A stretch of 39,595 nucleotides of DNA from an uncultured Prevotellaceae bacterium (GCA_902770195.1 CACXSA010000009.1:1-39595), one strand, 5' to 3'; positions 31,769 through 39,169 are shown, counted from the first letter of the stretch. Numbers and translations are program-made. Notes: generated by a model not told the origin, from the sequence alone.

Positions 31769-33887
31769 CTCTCCTTATCCCATTTCTCTTCAGCAGGGCG
31801 TCAATGGTAGGTTCTCCTCCTCGGAAACGTTTGTAGAGCGTCATCGGATGCTCCGTGCCACCCTTGCTCAGCACCTCGTCGCGGAACCGCTGTGCTGTCT
31901 GCTGGTCGAAGATGCCGTTCTTCTTAAATACGCTGAAGGCATCAGCATCCAGCACCTCCGCCCATTTATAGCTATAGTATCCTGCTGCATAGCCCCCAGC
32001 CATGATGTGCGAGAACTGCACCGTCATACAAGTGTCTTTCAGCTGCTCCCCAAGGATAGCCTTCTTCCAGGCCTTTTTCTCGAAGGGGATGATGTCGGCA
32101 TCAAACTCCTTCCGCTGTGTGTAATAGGCCATGTCCAGCAGTCCTAGCGACACCTGTCTCAGACACGCTGTGGCAGCCATGAAGTTACGGCTTTTCACAA
32201 TACGCTGTATCAGCTCGTCGGGCAACGGTTCACCCGTCTGGTAGTGGAAAGCGAAGGTACGCAGAAACTCCTTCTCGATAGCGTAGTTCTCCATGAATTG
32301 CGAAGGCAGCTCCACGAAGTCCCACCATACATTCGTACCGCTGAGGCTTTCAAAACGGGTATTGGCAAACATGCCGTGCAGGGAGTGGCCGAACTCATGG
32401 AGGAATGTCTCCACCTCACCCAGAGTCAGCAGGGCAGGCTTTTCCTCTGTGGGCTTCGTCAGGTTCATCACCACACTGACGTGCGGCCTGACATTGAGCG
32501 ACCTCTCCTTCCCATTTCTTTGACCGAGGTCAAAGCGACTTTGTCGATTACTCCTTTCTAATTTCTCATTTCTAATTTCTATATGCTGTCCCTGGTATTC
32601 TGTCATCCAGGCACCGCCTTGTTTGCCCTTGCGCGGATGGAAATCAGCATAGAATACAGCCAGGTATTCTCCGTTCTTGTCGAATACCTCATACGCCTTA
32701 ACGTCGGGATGATATACAGGAATGTCCTTGTTTTCTTTGAAAGTGATTCCGTACAGTTTGTTAGCCAGTCCGAAGACACCCTTGATGACATTCTTCAGCT
32801 CGAAATACGGACGCAGCATCTCTTGATCCAGGTTGTATTTCTTCATCTGCAACTGGTGTGTGTAGAAGGCGGAGTCCCACGGCTTCATTCCCCCCTCTTT
32901 TTGGATGGGGCGGGGTAGGGTTCTTTTCAGTTCCTCGCGCTCCTTGACGGCAGTGGGCTTATAGGCGTCAATCAAGTCGTCCAACAACTTATAGACGTTG
33001 CGTGTATTAGAAGCCATGCGACGCTTCAGCACGTAGTCGGCATAGGTCTTGTACCCCAACAGTTGTGCTATCTCGCGGCGCAGGTTAATCAGACGTTTGC
33101 AAATCGCCAGATTGTTTTCCTCGTTGTCGTGCGTACACACGGTGTTATGCGCCATGTAAAGCTGTTTTCTCAGCTCGCGTTGCGTGGAATAGGTCATGAA
33201 GGGCAAGTAGGAGGGCATGTCCAGGGTGAACACCCATCCCTGCTGTCCCATCTCCTTTGCTGTCAGGGCGGCGGCTTCGCGGGCTGTCTCAGGCAGTCCC
33301 TCCAGCTGTGCCTCGTCGGTGATGTGCAGGGTGAATGCCTTGTTCTCCTTCAGCAGGTTCTGCGAGAACTGCAGGCTCAGCATGGAGGCCTCCTCCGTCA
33401 GTTGGCGCAGTTGTTCCTTTCCTTTCTCGTCCAGCAATGCTCCCGAACGCACGAAGCCCTCGTAGCAGTTGTCCAGCAGCATCTTCTCCTCAGCTGTCAG
33501 TTTTCTGTGGTGCAGGTGTACCTGACGGATTCTCTCAAACAGGCGTGGGTTCAGCCTTACGTCGTTGGCATGTTGTGTCAGTATGGGTTGCATCTTCTGT
33601 GCCAGAGCGTCCATCTCGTCGTTCGTCTCAGCACTCAGCAGGTTGAAGAACACGGTGCTCACGCGCGACAGCAGGTCGTAGTAGCCCTCGTCCTCCTCCG
33701 TGTAGATGATGGTGTTGTCGAAGGTAGGCTTCTCCGGGTTGTTGATGGTCTTTTCTATCTGCTCGTTATCCCTACGGATGCCTTCCATAAAGGCTTCCTC
33801 GTAGTCCTCCAGTCGGATACGGTCAAAGGGCACGGTGTCGTGCGGTGTATTGTAGGGTTCTAAAAATGGGTTCTTATGTTCGCTCAT
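31758..33887 (-). CDS. M3-family metallopeptidase (peptidyl-dipeptidase Dcp-like) with an inserted repeat element
   Basis: A 709-residue zinc peptidase of the Dcp/oligopeptidase A type that degrades short peptides. The zinc motif HEFGH is at 497-501, followed by SLHGMF; other family blocks are KGKQGGAWM and GGYAAGYYSYKWAEVLDADAF. No signal peptide is seen, so it is probably cytoplasmic. Residues about 434-463, just before the catalytic core, are a polar insert (RNEKLERSNRQSRFDLGQ and following) written by a heptamer array plus a palindromic element. Compared with remembered Dcp sequences it adds about two dozen residues. I chose ATG 33887; the TTG at 33917 lies in the promoter. Confidence 0.92.
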   Translation of the reverse strand: MSEHKNPFLEPYNTPHDTVPFDRIRLEDYEEAFMEGIRRDNEQIEKTINNPEKPTFDNTIIYTEEDEGYYDLLSRVSTVFFNLLSAETNDEMDALAQKMQPILTQHANDVRLNPRLFERIRQVHLHHRKLTAEEKMLLDNCYEGFVRSGALLDEKGKEQLRQLTEEASMLSLQFSQNLLKENKAFTLHITDEAQLEGLPETAREAAALTAKEMGQQGWVFTLDMPSYLPFMTYSTQRELRKQLYMAHNTVCTHDNEENNLAICKRLINLRREIAQLLGYKTYADYVLKRRMASNTRNVYKLLDDLIDAYKPTAVKEREELKRTLPRPIQKEGGMKPWDSAFYTHQLQMKKYNLDQEMLRPYFELKNVIKGVFGLANKLYGITFKENKDIPVYHPDVKAYEVFDKNGEYLAVFYADFHPRKGKQGGAWMTEYQGQHIEIRNEKLERSNRQSRFDLGQRNGKERSLNVRPHVSVVMNLTKPTEEKPALLTLGEVETFLHEFGHSLHGMFANTRFESLSGTNVWWDFVELPSQFMENYAIEKEFLRTFAFHYQTGEPLPDELIQRIVKSRNFMAATACLRQVSLGLLDMAYYTQRKEFDADIIPFEKKAWKKAILGEQLKDTCMTVQFSHIMAGGYAAGYYSYKWAEVLDADAFSVFKKNGIFDQQTAQRFRDEVLSKGGTEHPMTLYKRFRGGEPTIDALLKRNGIRRGKR
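32501..32582 (-). repeat. Composite insert in the M3 peptidase gene: heptamers plus palindromic element
   Basis: In coding direction four heptamers (32582-32555, ATAGAAA/TTAGAAA/TGAGAAA types) are followed by AGTAATCGACAAAGTCGCTTT, GACC and GGTCAAAGAAATGGGAAGGA. Inside are two perfect palindromes on the plus strand: TTTGACC-GA-GGTCAAA (32519-32534) and CAAAG-CGA-CTTTG (32531-32543). Both end blocks match the element in recF and are read in the same frame. Confidence 0.8.
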
Positions 33888-33914
33888 ACTAACGTTTCTT
33901 TTCTTTTTATCGTG

Positions 33915-33945
33915 CAAAATTATAAATTATTCCTGAAACAACAAA
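33915..33945 (-). promoter_or_regulatory. Promoter of the M3 peptidase operon
   Basis: On the minus strand TTTG (complement of 33942-33945) and TAATTTTG (complement of 33915-33922) are 19 bp apart; leader of about 23 nt to ATG 33887. Confidence 0.8.
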
Positions 33946-33971
33946 AGTCTATGGCGTAAAATAACTTATCT

Positions 33972-34634
33972 TCACATCAGCAACCTCTCCAGCATGGGGA
34001 TGTCTATTCTTCCCCGGTACAGTGTCAGCAGTCCGTCGTTCTCCATTCCGTTCAGTTCCTTGCTGATGTCTAACCTGCTGTCGTTCAGTTCGTTGGCAAT
34101 TTGTCTCATCAGTATATAGAATGTCTTGGCACCGGCAGGGTAGGTGCATCGTGAGAAGAAGAAGCGTATGATGCGTTCCTTCAGCGTCTTCGGCGCCGAT
34201 TGCCACGCTCTGTGCCTCATGCGTTGTGCGTCGGCAGCCAGCACGTTCAGCAGGTTCAAGCGGAACACCAGCTGGGTCTCCAGCAGTAGCAGCACTTCCG
34301 TCTTGTCGATGGTGATGAAGTTGCAGTCACACATGGCTTTGAATGACGACGAGTATTTCTGCGTCATACCGAAGAGTCGTTCAGGCTGTATCATATAGGG
34401 TGCACTTATTTTTTCCAATACCCTGCATTGGTGGTCGTCGCTGATGGTCTCACACTCCAGTTCGCCATTCGTCATCAGTATCAGGAGGGAGCAGTCCTCT
34501 CCCTCCTTCACGATTTTCTTGCCTCCTTTTACCTTCATAAATCCCAGTCGGGTATGTGTCACCACCTCCATGAGGTCGGCTCGGCTCATGCCTTGAAACA
34601 GGGTGAATTGCGTCAGTTGGTCGTAGATGGTCAT
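33972..34634 (-). CDS. Crp/Fnr-family transcriptional regulator
   Basis: A 220-residue regulator with an N-terminal cyclic-nucleotide-binding-like beta domain (about 15-120, with GGKKIVKEGED and LLILMTNGELE) and a C-terminal winged helix-turn-helix (about 150-215; MRQIANELNDSRLDISKELNGMENDGLL). No Fnr-type cysteine cluster is seen, so oxygen sensing through an Fe-S centre is unlikely. The ATG overlaps the ApbE stop as ATGA. It is the last gene of a six-gene minus-strand run and may control a distant regulon. Confidence 0.87.
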   Translation of the reverse strand: MTIYDQLTQFTLFQGMSRADLMEVVTHTRLGFMKVKGGKKIVKEGEDCSLLILMTNGELECETISDDHQCRVLEKISAPYMIQPERLFGMTQKYSSSFKAMCDCNFITIDKTEVLLLLETQLVFRLNLLNVLAADAQRMRHRAWQSAPKTLKERIIRFFFSRCTYPAGAKTFYILMRQIANELNDSRLDISKELNGMENDGLLTLYRGRIDIPMLERLLM

Positions 34635-35650
34635 TGCAGTATCTTGTCTTTTAGCGAAGGCGAGAACCACACGTCGTTCTGTCCGTTCTTGTCGTAGATG
34701 AAATAGACCATCAGGTCAGGGTTTTTCTCCAGCACCTTCTTGGCCCTTTCCAGTCCCATCACCATAAAGGCGGTGGCGAAGGCGTCAGCGCGTGCACACT
34801 CATCGCACAGCACGGTAGCCGACAGGATGTTATGCTGTACGGGATAGCCCGTCTTGGGGTCTATGGTGTGGGCATATTTCTTTCCACCCTTATAGTAGAA
34901 GTTCCGATAGTTGCCGCTGGTAGCCATTGCCTTATCCGTCACGTTCAGCACTGTTTGCAGATCACCCGTCTCGGTGGGGTCCTCGGTAGGTTTCGTCACC
35001 CCGATTTTCCAAGGCACGCGTTTCTCGCTGATACCTTTCGTCACCACCTCGCCACCTATCTCTACCAGGTAGTTCTTGATGCCTTTCTCGTCCAGCAGGC
35101 GAGCCACCACATCAGCACCGTAGCCTTTCGCAATGGCTGAGCAGTCCAGCGTGATACGGGGGTCTTTCTTCACGATACGCTTTCCGTTGTAGCCCACCTT
35201 CTGATAGCCTATCAGTGCCTTCAGCGAGTCTATGGCATGCTTGCTGGGCTCTTCGCCCTTTTTGAATCCGAAGCCCCAGATGTTCACCAGCGGAGCCACC
35301 GTGATGTCGAAGCTTCCGTTGGTCTCCTGACTGATTTCCTGTGCCAGCTGGAACACGTCGGTGAACATTTCCGACGGTGTCACGTCCTCGTTGTTGTTGA
35401 TTTTTGTGATGGTGCTCTTTTCGTTGAACATCGACAGGGCACCGTCCACTTCCTTCAGCTTGGCCAGCACCTCTTTATGCAGGTCTTCGTCACTCTGGTA
35501 CGTGATGTTATAGGTCGTTCCGAAGATGAGTCCTGCGTTCTTCTGGTACGGCGTCACGTGCTGTTGCCTGATGATAAGGATGGTTCCCACTATCAGCAGG
35601 GTTAGGAATGGCAGTTGCCATATCAGTTTTTTCTTTCTTTTTTCATCCAT
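34631..35650 (-). CDS. apbE: ApbE-family FAD:protein FMN transferase
   Basis: A 339-residue protein with a basic N terminus and one membrane anchor (about 10-27), placing the catalytic domain outside the cytoplasm. ApbE links FMN to threonine in flavoproteins such as the Na+-pumping NQR and RNF complexes. Family blocks are visible: FGTTYNITY near 43-51, LSMFNEKSTITKIN, TLDCSAIAKGYG, ATSGNYRNFY, HTIDPKTGYPV, and the metal-site region ARADAFATAFMVMG. No target complex is in the window. It is followed by the Crp-like gene with an ATGA overlap. Confidence 0.92.
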   Translation of the reverse strand: MDEKRKKKLIWQLPFLTLLIVGTILIIRQQHVTPYQKNAGLIFGTTYNITYQSDEDLHKEVLAKLKEVDGALSMFNEKSTITKINNNEDVTPSEMFTDVFQLAQEISQETNGSFDITVAPLVNIWGFGFKKGEEPSKHAIDSLKALIGYQKVGYNGKRIVKKDPRITLDCSAIAKGYGADVVARLLDEKGIKNYLVEIGGEVVTKGISEKRVPWKIGVTKPTEDPTETGDLQTVLNVTDKAMATSGNYRNFYYKGGKKYAHTIDPKTGYPVQHNILSATVLCDECARADAFATAFMVMGLERAKKVLEKNPDLMVYFIYDKNGQNDVWFSPSLKDKILQ

Positions 35651-35670
35651 AGTCTTAAGTTTTTTCTCTT

Positions 35671-35733
35671 ACATCAGCCATCACACATCAGCCATCATAC
35701 ATCAGCCATCATACATCAGCCATCATACATCAT
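35671..35733 (-). repeat. Heptamer tandem array (ACATCAG/CCATCAT), nine units
   Basis: Exactly 63 bp on the plus strand, alternating ACATCAG with CCATCAC or CCATCAT and ending ACATCAT. It fills most of the gap between DUF6048 and apbE. Its last base is the first base of the DUF6048 stop codon on the plus strand. Confidence 0.95.
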
Positions 35734-36437
35734 TATATGTCGATAATCACGTTGAAGTTCGCAGCGAAGCCGTCCTTGTCGTTAATGCCGAATCCCGGAA
35801 CATACCACGTGCCGCCCAGATTGCCGTCGCTATGCATCAGGCGTCGCTTGTAGCGTACTGCCCATCCCAGGTGCAGCGGACCGTATATCTTGGCGTCAAT
35901 GCCGAACACACCCTCCAGCCAGTGCATGGAGCAACTCATGCCCGTTTCACCGAAGTCCGAGGTGTATCCCCATACAGGGTCGGGCAGGTTCGCGCGGGTG
36001 ATGTCCACCTTATAGGCGGTGAAGGCATAGCGGAAGCCCGCATACAGACGGTTGGAAGCATGCTTGTTCTTCATGATGTTCCAGTCCATACCCACACGGA
36101 AGTAGGGTGCCGTCGTCTTGTACGTCAGGTGTGTCACCTCGTCGTCGTTGCGGTTGGCACGTCCTACACCGATTTCCACAATAGGGAACCACTTGTCGCG
36201 CAGGTTCACGCGCAAGGCTCCTTCTATCTCGCCGCGATCGCTGAGTGCCAGCGTGGCAGGTCCCACCAAGTCGAACGACAGGGCTAAACCCCTGAAGAGG
36301 GGAATGGTGTCTTTCTCCTCGACAGCCATCTTTTTCTTCTGCTGTGCATGGGTTGCCGTAGGCATTGCCACGAGCCACAGGAGACTAAAAATCAGGGTTG
36401 AGGTAAAGGCGGATATGTGCAGGCGTCTTTGTGTCAT
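35733..36437 (-). CDS. DUF6048 family outer-membrane beta-barrel-like protein
   Basis: A 234-residue protein with a signal peptide (about 1-31, ending ATHAQQ). Alternating amphipathic strands (for example LALSFDLVGPATLAL, GALRVNLRDKWFPIVEIGVG, RLYAGFRYAFTAYKVDI) suggest a small outer-membrane barrel; it matches my memory of DUF6048. Function unknown. Its ATG lies 53 bp inside the DUF6452 gene in another frame. The two families are commonly neighbours in Bacteroidales, so they probably act together in the envelope. Confidence 0.82.
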   Translation of the reverse strand: MTQRRLHISAFTSTLIFSLLWLVAMPTATHAQQKKKMAVEEKDTIPLFRGLALSFDLVGPATLALSDRGEIEGALRVNLRDKWFPIVEIGVGRANRNDDEVTHLTYKTTAPYFRVGMDWNIMKNKHASNRLYAGFRYAFTAYKVDITRANLPDPVWGYTSDFGETGMSCSMHWLEGVFGIDAKIYGPLHLGWAVRYKRRLMHSDGNLGGTWYVPGFGINDKDGFAANFNVIIDI

Positions 36438-36930
36438 AGTTCACGTCAGGGTTGTTGATAACTACAGAGTCGATGAAGTGTTTCTTGCATCTCACACCGG
36501 TAATCTTATGGAAAAACGAAGGCTGGCAATCGACCGATTCAAAGTGTTCTATGTCTTCTTTCTCCACGATGATGCTGTCATAGTAATAGCCCTCTGTCTG
36601 ACCTTCTTTCCTCATCAGCACCAGGAAGGCATCCTCGGGTTGAGTATGGCTGATGGGCAGACTGAATCCCGTAGCATTGCTGCCACACAGCCTGTTCAGC
36701 ACCAGCGTGTCTGTTCCGTTCATTCTCGTGGTCAGCACCCACATGGTGTCCGCCAGCAGCGTGTCCGGTTTTCCGTCGGGCTTCAGCAGCTGGAATCGCG
36801 TTGCCACGTTATGGTTCAACGGACAGTCAATGTTCGAACATGAAATGAGTGCCGCGAACAGAGTGAGTATCAGCACCGTCATCAGGCCTTTTAAGCCTTT
36901 CATCTCTTTCATTTCTTTCATCTCTTTCAT
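36385..36930 (-). CDS. DUF6452 family lipoprotein
   Basis: A 181-residue lipoprotein: a hydrophobic segment ends in ALISC, the lipid site, followed by SNIDCPLNH. The N terminus MKEMKEMKEMKGLKGLM comes from a 9-bp DNA repeat with several possible ATG starts. ATG 36930 is the first one after the GT2 stop (TGA-A-ATG). The body resembles DUF6452, whose role is unknown. It lies between GT2 and DUF6048, overlapping the latter by 53 bp. Confidence 0.8.
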   Translation of the reverse strand: MKEMKEMKEMKGLKGLMTVLILTLFAALISCSNIDCPLNHNVATRFQLLKPDGKPDTLLADTMWVLTTRMNGTDTLVLNRLCGSNATGFSLPISHTQPEDAFLVLMRKEGQTEGYYYDSIIVEKEDIEHFESVDCQPSFFHKITGVRCKKHFIDSVVINNPDVNYDTKTPAHIRLYLNPDF

Positions 36931-36931
36931 T

Positions 36932-37891
36932 TCAAATCGTTTCAGCGATTTGGTAGTCGTTGCGTCCCGCACTGTTCCGGCTGATCAGGTCGCCCAAGAA
37001 TCCCGCCAGGAACAGCTGTGTACCAATCATCATCATGGTCAGTGCGATGTAGAAGAAAGGCGAATTGGTCACCAGTCGCATGGGCACCCCGTTATACAGG
37101 GCCCACGCCTTCTCAATGCCCAGGAAGGCTGCCGACAAGAAACCTATCATGAACACGATGGTGCCCAGGAATCCGAACACGTGCATGGGCTTCTTGCCAA
37201 ACGTGCCCAGGAACCACAGCGTCAGCAGGTCGAGGTAGCCGTTCACGAAGCGGTTCCAGCCCATGAACTTCGACTTACCGAACTTACGGGCCTGATGGTG
37301 CACGGGCTTCTCGGCAATCTTGTCGAAGCCTGCATTCTTAGCAAGATAGGGCATGTAGCGGTGCATTTCGCCATACACCTCGATATTCTTGATCACATCC
37401 TTACGGTAAGCCTTCAGTCCGCAGTTGAAGTCGTGCAGGTTCTTGATGCCGCTCACCTTACGGGCCGTTGCGTTGAACAGCTTGGTGGGAATGGTCTTCG
37501 ACAGGGGGTCGCCCTGCTTGCGGTTCTGCTTGTAGCCGCTCACCAGGTCGTAGCCGTCCTCCTTGATCATGCGGTACAGCTCGGGAATCTCGTCGGGCGA
37601 GTCCTGCAAGTCTGCATCCATCGTGATGACCACGTCGCCCTGAGCCTCCTTGAATCCACAATACAAGGCTGGCGACTTGCCGTAGTTCCTGCGGAACTTG
37701 ATGCCCTTCACGTGCTCCGAGCGGGCTGCAAGCTCCTTGATGACGTCCCACGAATGGTCCGTAGAGCCGTCGTTCACGAAAATCACTTCATATGTGAACT
37801 TGTTCGCCGCCATCACGCGCTCTATCCACGCATACAGCTCTGGCAGCGACTCATCCTCATTGTACAAAGGTACTATAACTGATATATCCAT
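36932..37891 (-). CDS. GT2-family membrane glycosyltransferase (polyprenyl-phosphate sugar transferase type)
   Basis: A 319-residue family 2 glycosyltransferase. The catalytic GT-A domain (about 1-230) has VIVPLYNEDESL, VNDGSTDHS and the DxD-type MDADLQDSPDE (Asp92, Asp94). Two C-terminal membrane helices follow (about 235-258 and 278-303). This is the DPM1/GtrB-like layout that loads a sugar onto undecaprenyl phosphate for periplasmic transfer. Neither sugar nor acceptor can be told. Its ATG comes directly after a heptamer array, which supplies GAAGAG as a weak ribosome-binding site. Confidence 0.9.
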   Translation of the reverse strand: MDISVIVPLYNEDESLPELYAWIERVMAANKFTYEVIFVNDGSTDHSWDVIKELAARSEHVKGIKFRRNYGKSPALYCGFKEAQGDVVITMDADLQDSPDEIPELYRMIKEDGYDLVSGYKQNRKQGDPLSKTIPTKLFNATARKVSGIKNLHDFNCGLKAYRKDVIKNIEVYGEMHRYMPYLAKNAGFDKIAEKPVHHQARKFGKSKFMGWNRFVNGYLDLLTLWFLGTFGKKPMHVFGFLGTIVFMIGFLSAAFLGIEKAWALYNGVPMRLVTNSPFFYIALTMMMIGTQLFLAGFLGDLISRNSAGRNDYQIAETI

Positions 37892-37892
37892 A

Positions 37893-37948
37893 ACTCTTCA
37901 CTCTTCACTCTTCACTGTTCACTGTTCACTCTTCACTCTTCACTGTTC
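37893..37948 (-). repeat. Heptamer tandem array (ACTCTTC/ACTGTTC), eight units
   Basis: Exactly 56 bp, plus strand: ACTCTTC three times, ACTGTTC twice, ACTCTTC twice, ACTGTTC. It forms the DUF4199-GT2 junction and includes the DUF4199 stop (37940-37942). Confidence 0.95.
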
Positions 37949-38482
37949 ACTAGCAACGCAGTTGCGCCTCATGAGCGCAGCTATCGGCATACCCAGGAAG
38001 AATCCTGCCATGATGCCTATCGTCAGCGAGTTCAGTGCAAAATCTATCGGGCGCATGTCATACAGATCCTGTAAACCCTGCTTCATCTCGTTCTTCAGAC
38101 CATACACCTCCAGCAGTTTCCTGCCCTCCTCCGAGTTGATCACCGTGCTATACACACGCAGCACGTAGCCATCGTCCATGAATTCGAAATACACGTAGAT
38201 AGCTGCTGCCAGCAACAGTCCGGCATAGAAGAAGCTCATCACCGTGTAGGCATAGCCCCGCTTGAAGGAGATGATCCCCTCGCGGGCATAGTCGCGGAAG
38301 TGGCGCAGGCGGTTCGCAGCGTAAAACGGCGATATAATCATCAGCACCACCGCCGCCAACGCCAAGGCTGGGGAGGTCAGCCCCTGTATGTAACAGGCGA
38401 AACTTCCTATCCACAGCAGCGACAGCAGAGCACCGTCCTGTCGTGCGAACGCTTTCAGTTGTTTATACTCTATAGGTGTCAT
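37940..38482 (-). CDS. DUF4199 family membrane protein
   Basis: A 180-residue protein with four membrane segments (about 16-36, 38-56, 77-98 and 150-170) and a polar loop between the third and fourth; matches DUF4199, a Bacteroidetes family often next to a GT2 gene. I chose ATG 38482 because the in-frame TTG at 38494 lies inside the -7 promoter element. The leader is then only about 5 nt. The last residues (SEQ) and stop are encoded in the heptamer array. First gene of the operon that continues through GT2, DUF6452, DUF6048, apbE and the Crp-like gene. Confidence 0.85.
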   Translation of the reverse strand: MTPIEYKQLKAFARQDGALLSLLWIGSFACYIQGLTSPALALAAVVLMIISPFYAANRLRHFRDYAREGIISFKRGYAYTVMSFFYAGLLLAAAIYVYFEFMDDGYVLRVYSTVINSEEGRKLLEVYGLKNEMKQGLQDLYDMRPIDFALNSLTIGIMAGFFLGMPIAALMRRNCVASEQ

Positions 38483-38491
38483 AATCGGGTG

Positions 38492-38523
38492 CAAAGGTAC
38501 GATTAAGTTATGAGAAATACAAA
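38492..38523 (-). promoter_or_regulatory. Promoter of the DUF4199-GT2 operon
   Basis: On the minus strand TTTG (complement of 38520-38523) and TACCTTTG (complement of 38492-38499) are 20 bp apart, ending 10 bp before the ATG. Confidence 0.85.
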
Positions 38524-38557
38524 TAAAAATGGTTTTTTATTTTATTTCCATGACGTA

Positions 38558-38583
38558 GTACCTTCGACAAACGTCAAAGGTAC
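38558..38583. repeat. 26-bp palindrome resembling the recF/M3 element
   Basis: GTACCTTCGAC and GTCAAAGGTAC pair with one mismatch around AAAC. It contains TCGACAAA and GTCAAAG, as in the recF and M3 inserts, and is followed by a GAGAAAT heptamer array, as heptamers adjoin the M3 copy. Confidence 0.55.
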
Positions 38584-38594
38584 TGATAAATAAT

Positions 38595-38704
38595 GAGAAA
38601 TGAGAAATGAGAAATGAGAAATGAAGCCGCAATCCGCTAAAAAAAGTTAAATGCGCGGCCGCTGATGCTAATTTCTCATTCCTCATTTCTCATTTCTCAT
38701 TTAT
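38595..38704. repeat. Two inverted heptamer arrays (GAGAAAT and ATTTCTC)
   Basis: GAGAAAT occurs four times at 38595-38622. ATTTCTC, ATTCCTC, ATTTCTC, ATTTCTC follow at 38671-38698. The two arrays are reverse complements and could form a stem of about 28 bp around a 48-bp centre holding GCGGCCGC. The second array abuts the SRP RNA promoter. Confidence 0.9.
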
Positions 38705-38710
38705 TATGCC

Positions 38711-38718
38711 TACCTTTG
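38711..38718 (+). promoter_or_regulatory. -7 promoter element of the SRP RNA gene
   Basis: TACCTTTG lies 13 bp before the predicted 5' stem of the SRP RNA. The -33 position falls in the heptamer array and has no clear TTTG. Confidence 0.7.
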
Positions 38719-38730
38719 CACCCGCAAAAA

Positions 38731-38827
38731 CGGGCAGTCCTGTACGGCCAGCTCCCTCGGAATCCCCCAGGATGGGAACATAGCAAGGGTACTTGGTTGT
38801 AGCGGCGCGATGCAGACAGCTGCCCAC
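38731..38827 (+). ncRNA. ffs: Signal recognition particle RNA, small bacterial type
   Basis: The diagnostic domain IV hairpin is present at 38764-38789: CCC, CAGG, ATG, the GGAA tetraloop, CAT, AGCA, AGGG. CAGG/AGCA is the symmetric loop that binds Ffh, as in E. coli 4.5S RNA. GGGCAG (38732-38737) pairs with CTGCCC (38820-38825) to close the molecule. Ends are estimated from this stem. It is followed 2 bp later by a tRNA and probably shares its transcript. Confidence 0.88.
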
Positions 38828-38829
38828 CC

Positions 38830-38901
38830 GCCTCTTTAGCTCAGTTGGCCAGAGCACGATTTGTAATCTCGGGGTCGTTGGTTCGAATCCGACAAGAGGC
38901 T
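38830..38901 (+). tRNA. tRNA-Thr (TGT) with a 2-nt deletion in the anticodon stem
   Basis: Acceptor stem (GCCTCTT/AAGAGGC), D arm (GCTC/GAGC), variable loop and T arm (GTTGG-TTCGAAT-CCGAC) are complete and pair well. The anticodon arm is two bases short. TTTGTAA followed by TCTCG needs CGAGA before the loop, but the sequence has only CGA after A26. With CGAGA the stem would be perfect and the anticodon TGT. The gene is therefore either a damaged copy or carries a sequencing or assembly error. No CCA is encoded. Confidence 0.8.
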
Positions 38902-38907
38902 CAACAT

Positions 38908-38943
38908 AAAGCGGAGCAACCATCATTGGTCACTCCGCTTTTC
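38908..38943 (+). terminator. Terminator of the SRP RNA-tRNA transcript
   Basis: AAGCGGAG (38909-38916) pairs with CTCCGCTT (38933-38940), with further pairing inside (ACCA/TGGT), followed by TT. The AGCGGAG-CTCCGCT stem is shared with hairpins at 20256-20282 and, in part, 3883-3900. Confidence 0.8.
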
Positions 38944-38950
38944 ACTTTAA

Positions 38951-39034
38951 CCTTTAACCGTTAACCCTTAACCCTTAACCGTTAACCCTTAACCCTTAAC
39001 CGTTAACCCTTAACCGTTAACCCTTAACCGTTAA
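38951..39034 (-). repeat. Heptamer tandem array (CCGTTAA/CCCTTAA), twelve units
   Basis: Exactly 84 bp: CCTTTAA, then CCGTTAA and CCCTTAA in mixed order, ending CCGTTAA. The stop codon of the smalltalk gene (39031-39033) lies in the final unit. Confidence 0.97.
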
Positions 39035-39141
39035 AACGGTCCTCGTCCCATGCAACTGGTCGTCCCCAGTGCCGTCAGGAAAGCTGTGAGGGCGGCTACT
39101 ACAACCTTCACCACTACCTCAATAATCCGATTCTTCTTCAT
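39031..39141 (-). CDS. Smalltalk family micro-protein
   Basis: A 36-residue protein: MKKNRIIEVVVKVVVAAL, then a hydrophobic run ending ALGTTSC with Cys30, and the tail MGRGPF. This is the layout of the smalltalk protein family of Bacteroidetes: about 30 residues, basic start, one hydrophobic helix, ending near a TSC motif. The family is known for lying next to HU-like DNA-binding proteins, and one is encoded just upstream here. The Cys could be a lipoprotein site, although it lies late for a lipobox. Function unknown. Its stop is in the heptamer array. Confidence 0.8.
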   Translation of the reverse strand: MKKNRIIEVVVKVVVAALTAFLTALGTTSCMGRGPF

Positions 39142-39169
39142 ACGCTACTTCTTACTTCAGCCTTCCGCT

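Noticed and set aside
32880-32935. Possible repeat insert in the M3 peptidase (ACCCTACCCCGCCCC on the coding strand)
   Set aside because: Although GC-rich and odd in composition, the protein length here matches remembered relatives, so no insertion is needed.
38863-38877. tRNA-Tyr (GTA) reading of the short anticodon arm
   Set aside because: The body lacks the long variable arm of tRNA-Tyr, and a two-base deletion in a tRNA-Thr(TGT) stem explains the sequence better.
38690-38926. 78-codon minus-strand frame
   Set aside because: It is the antisense of the SRP RNA and tRNA-Thr genes.
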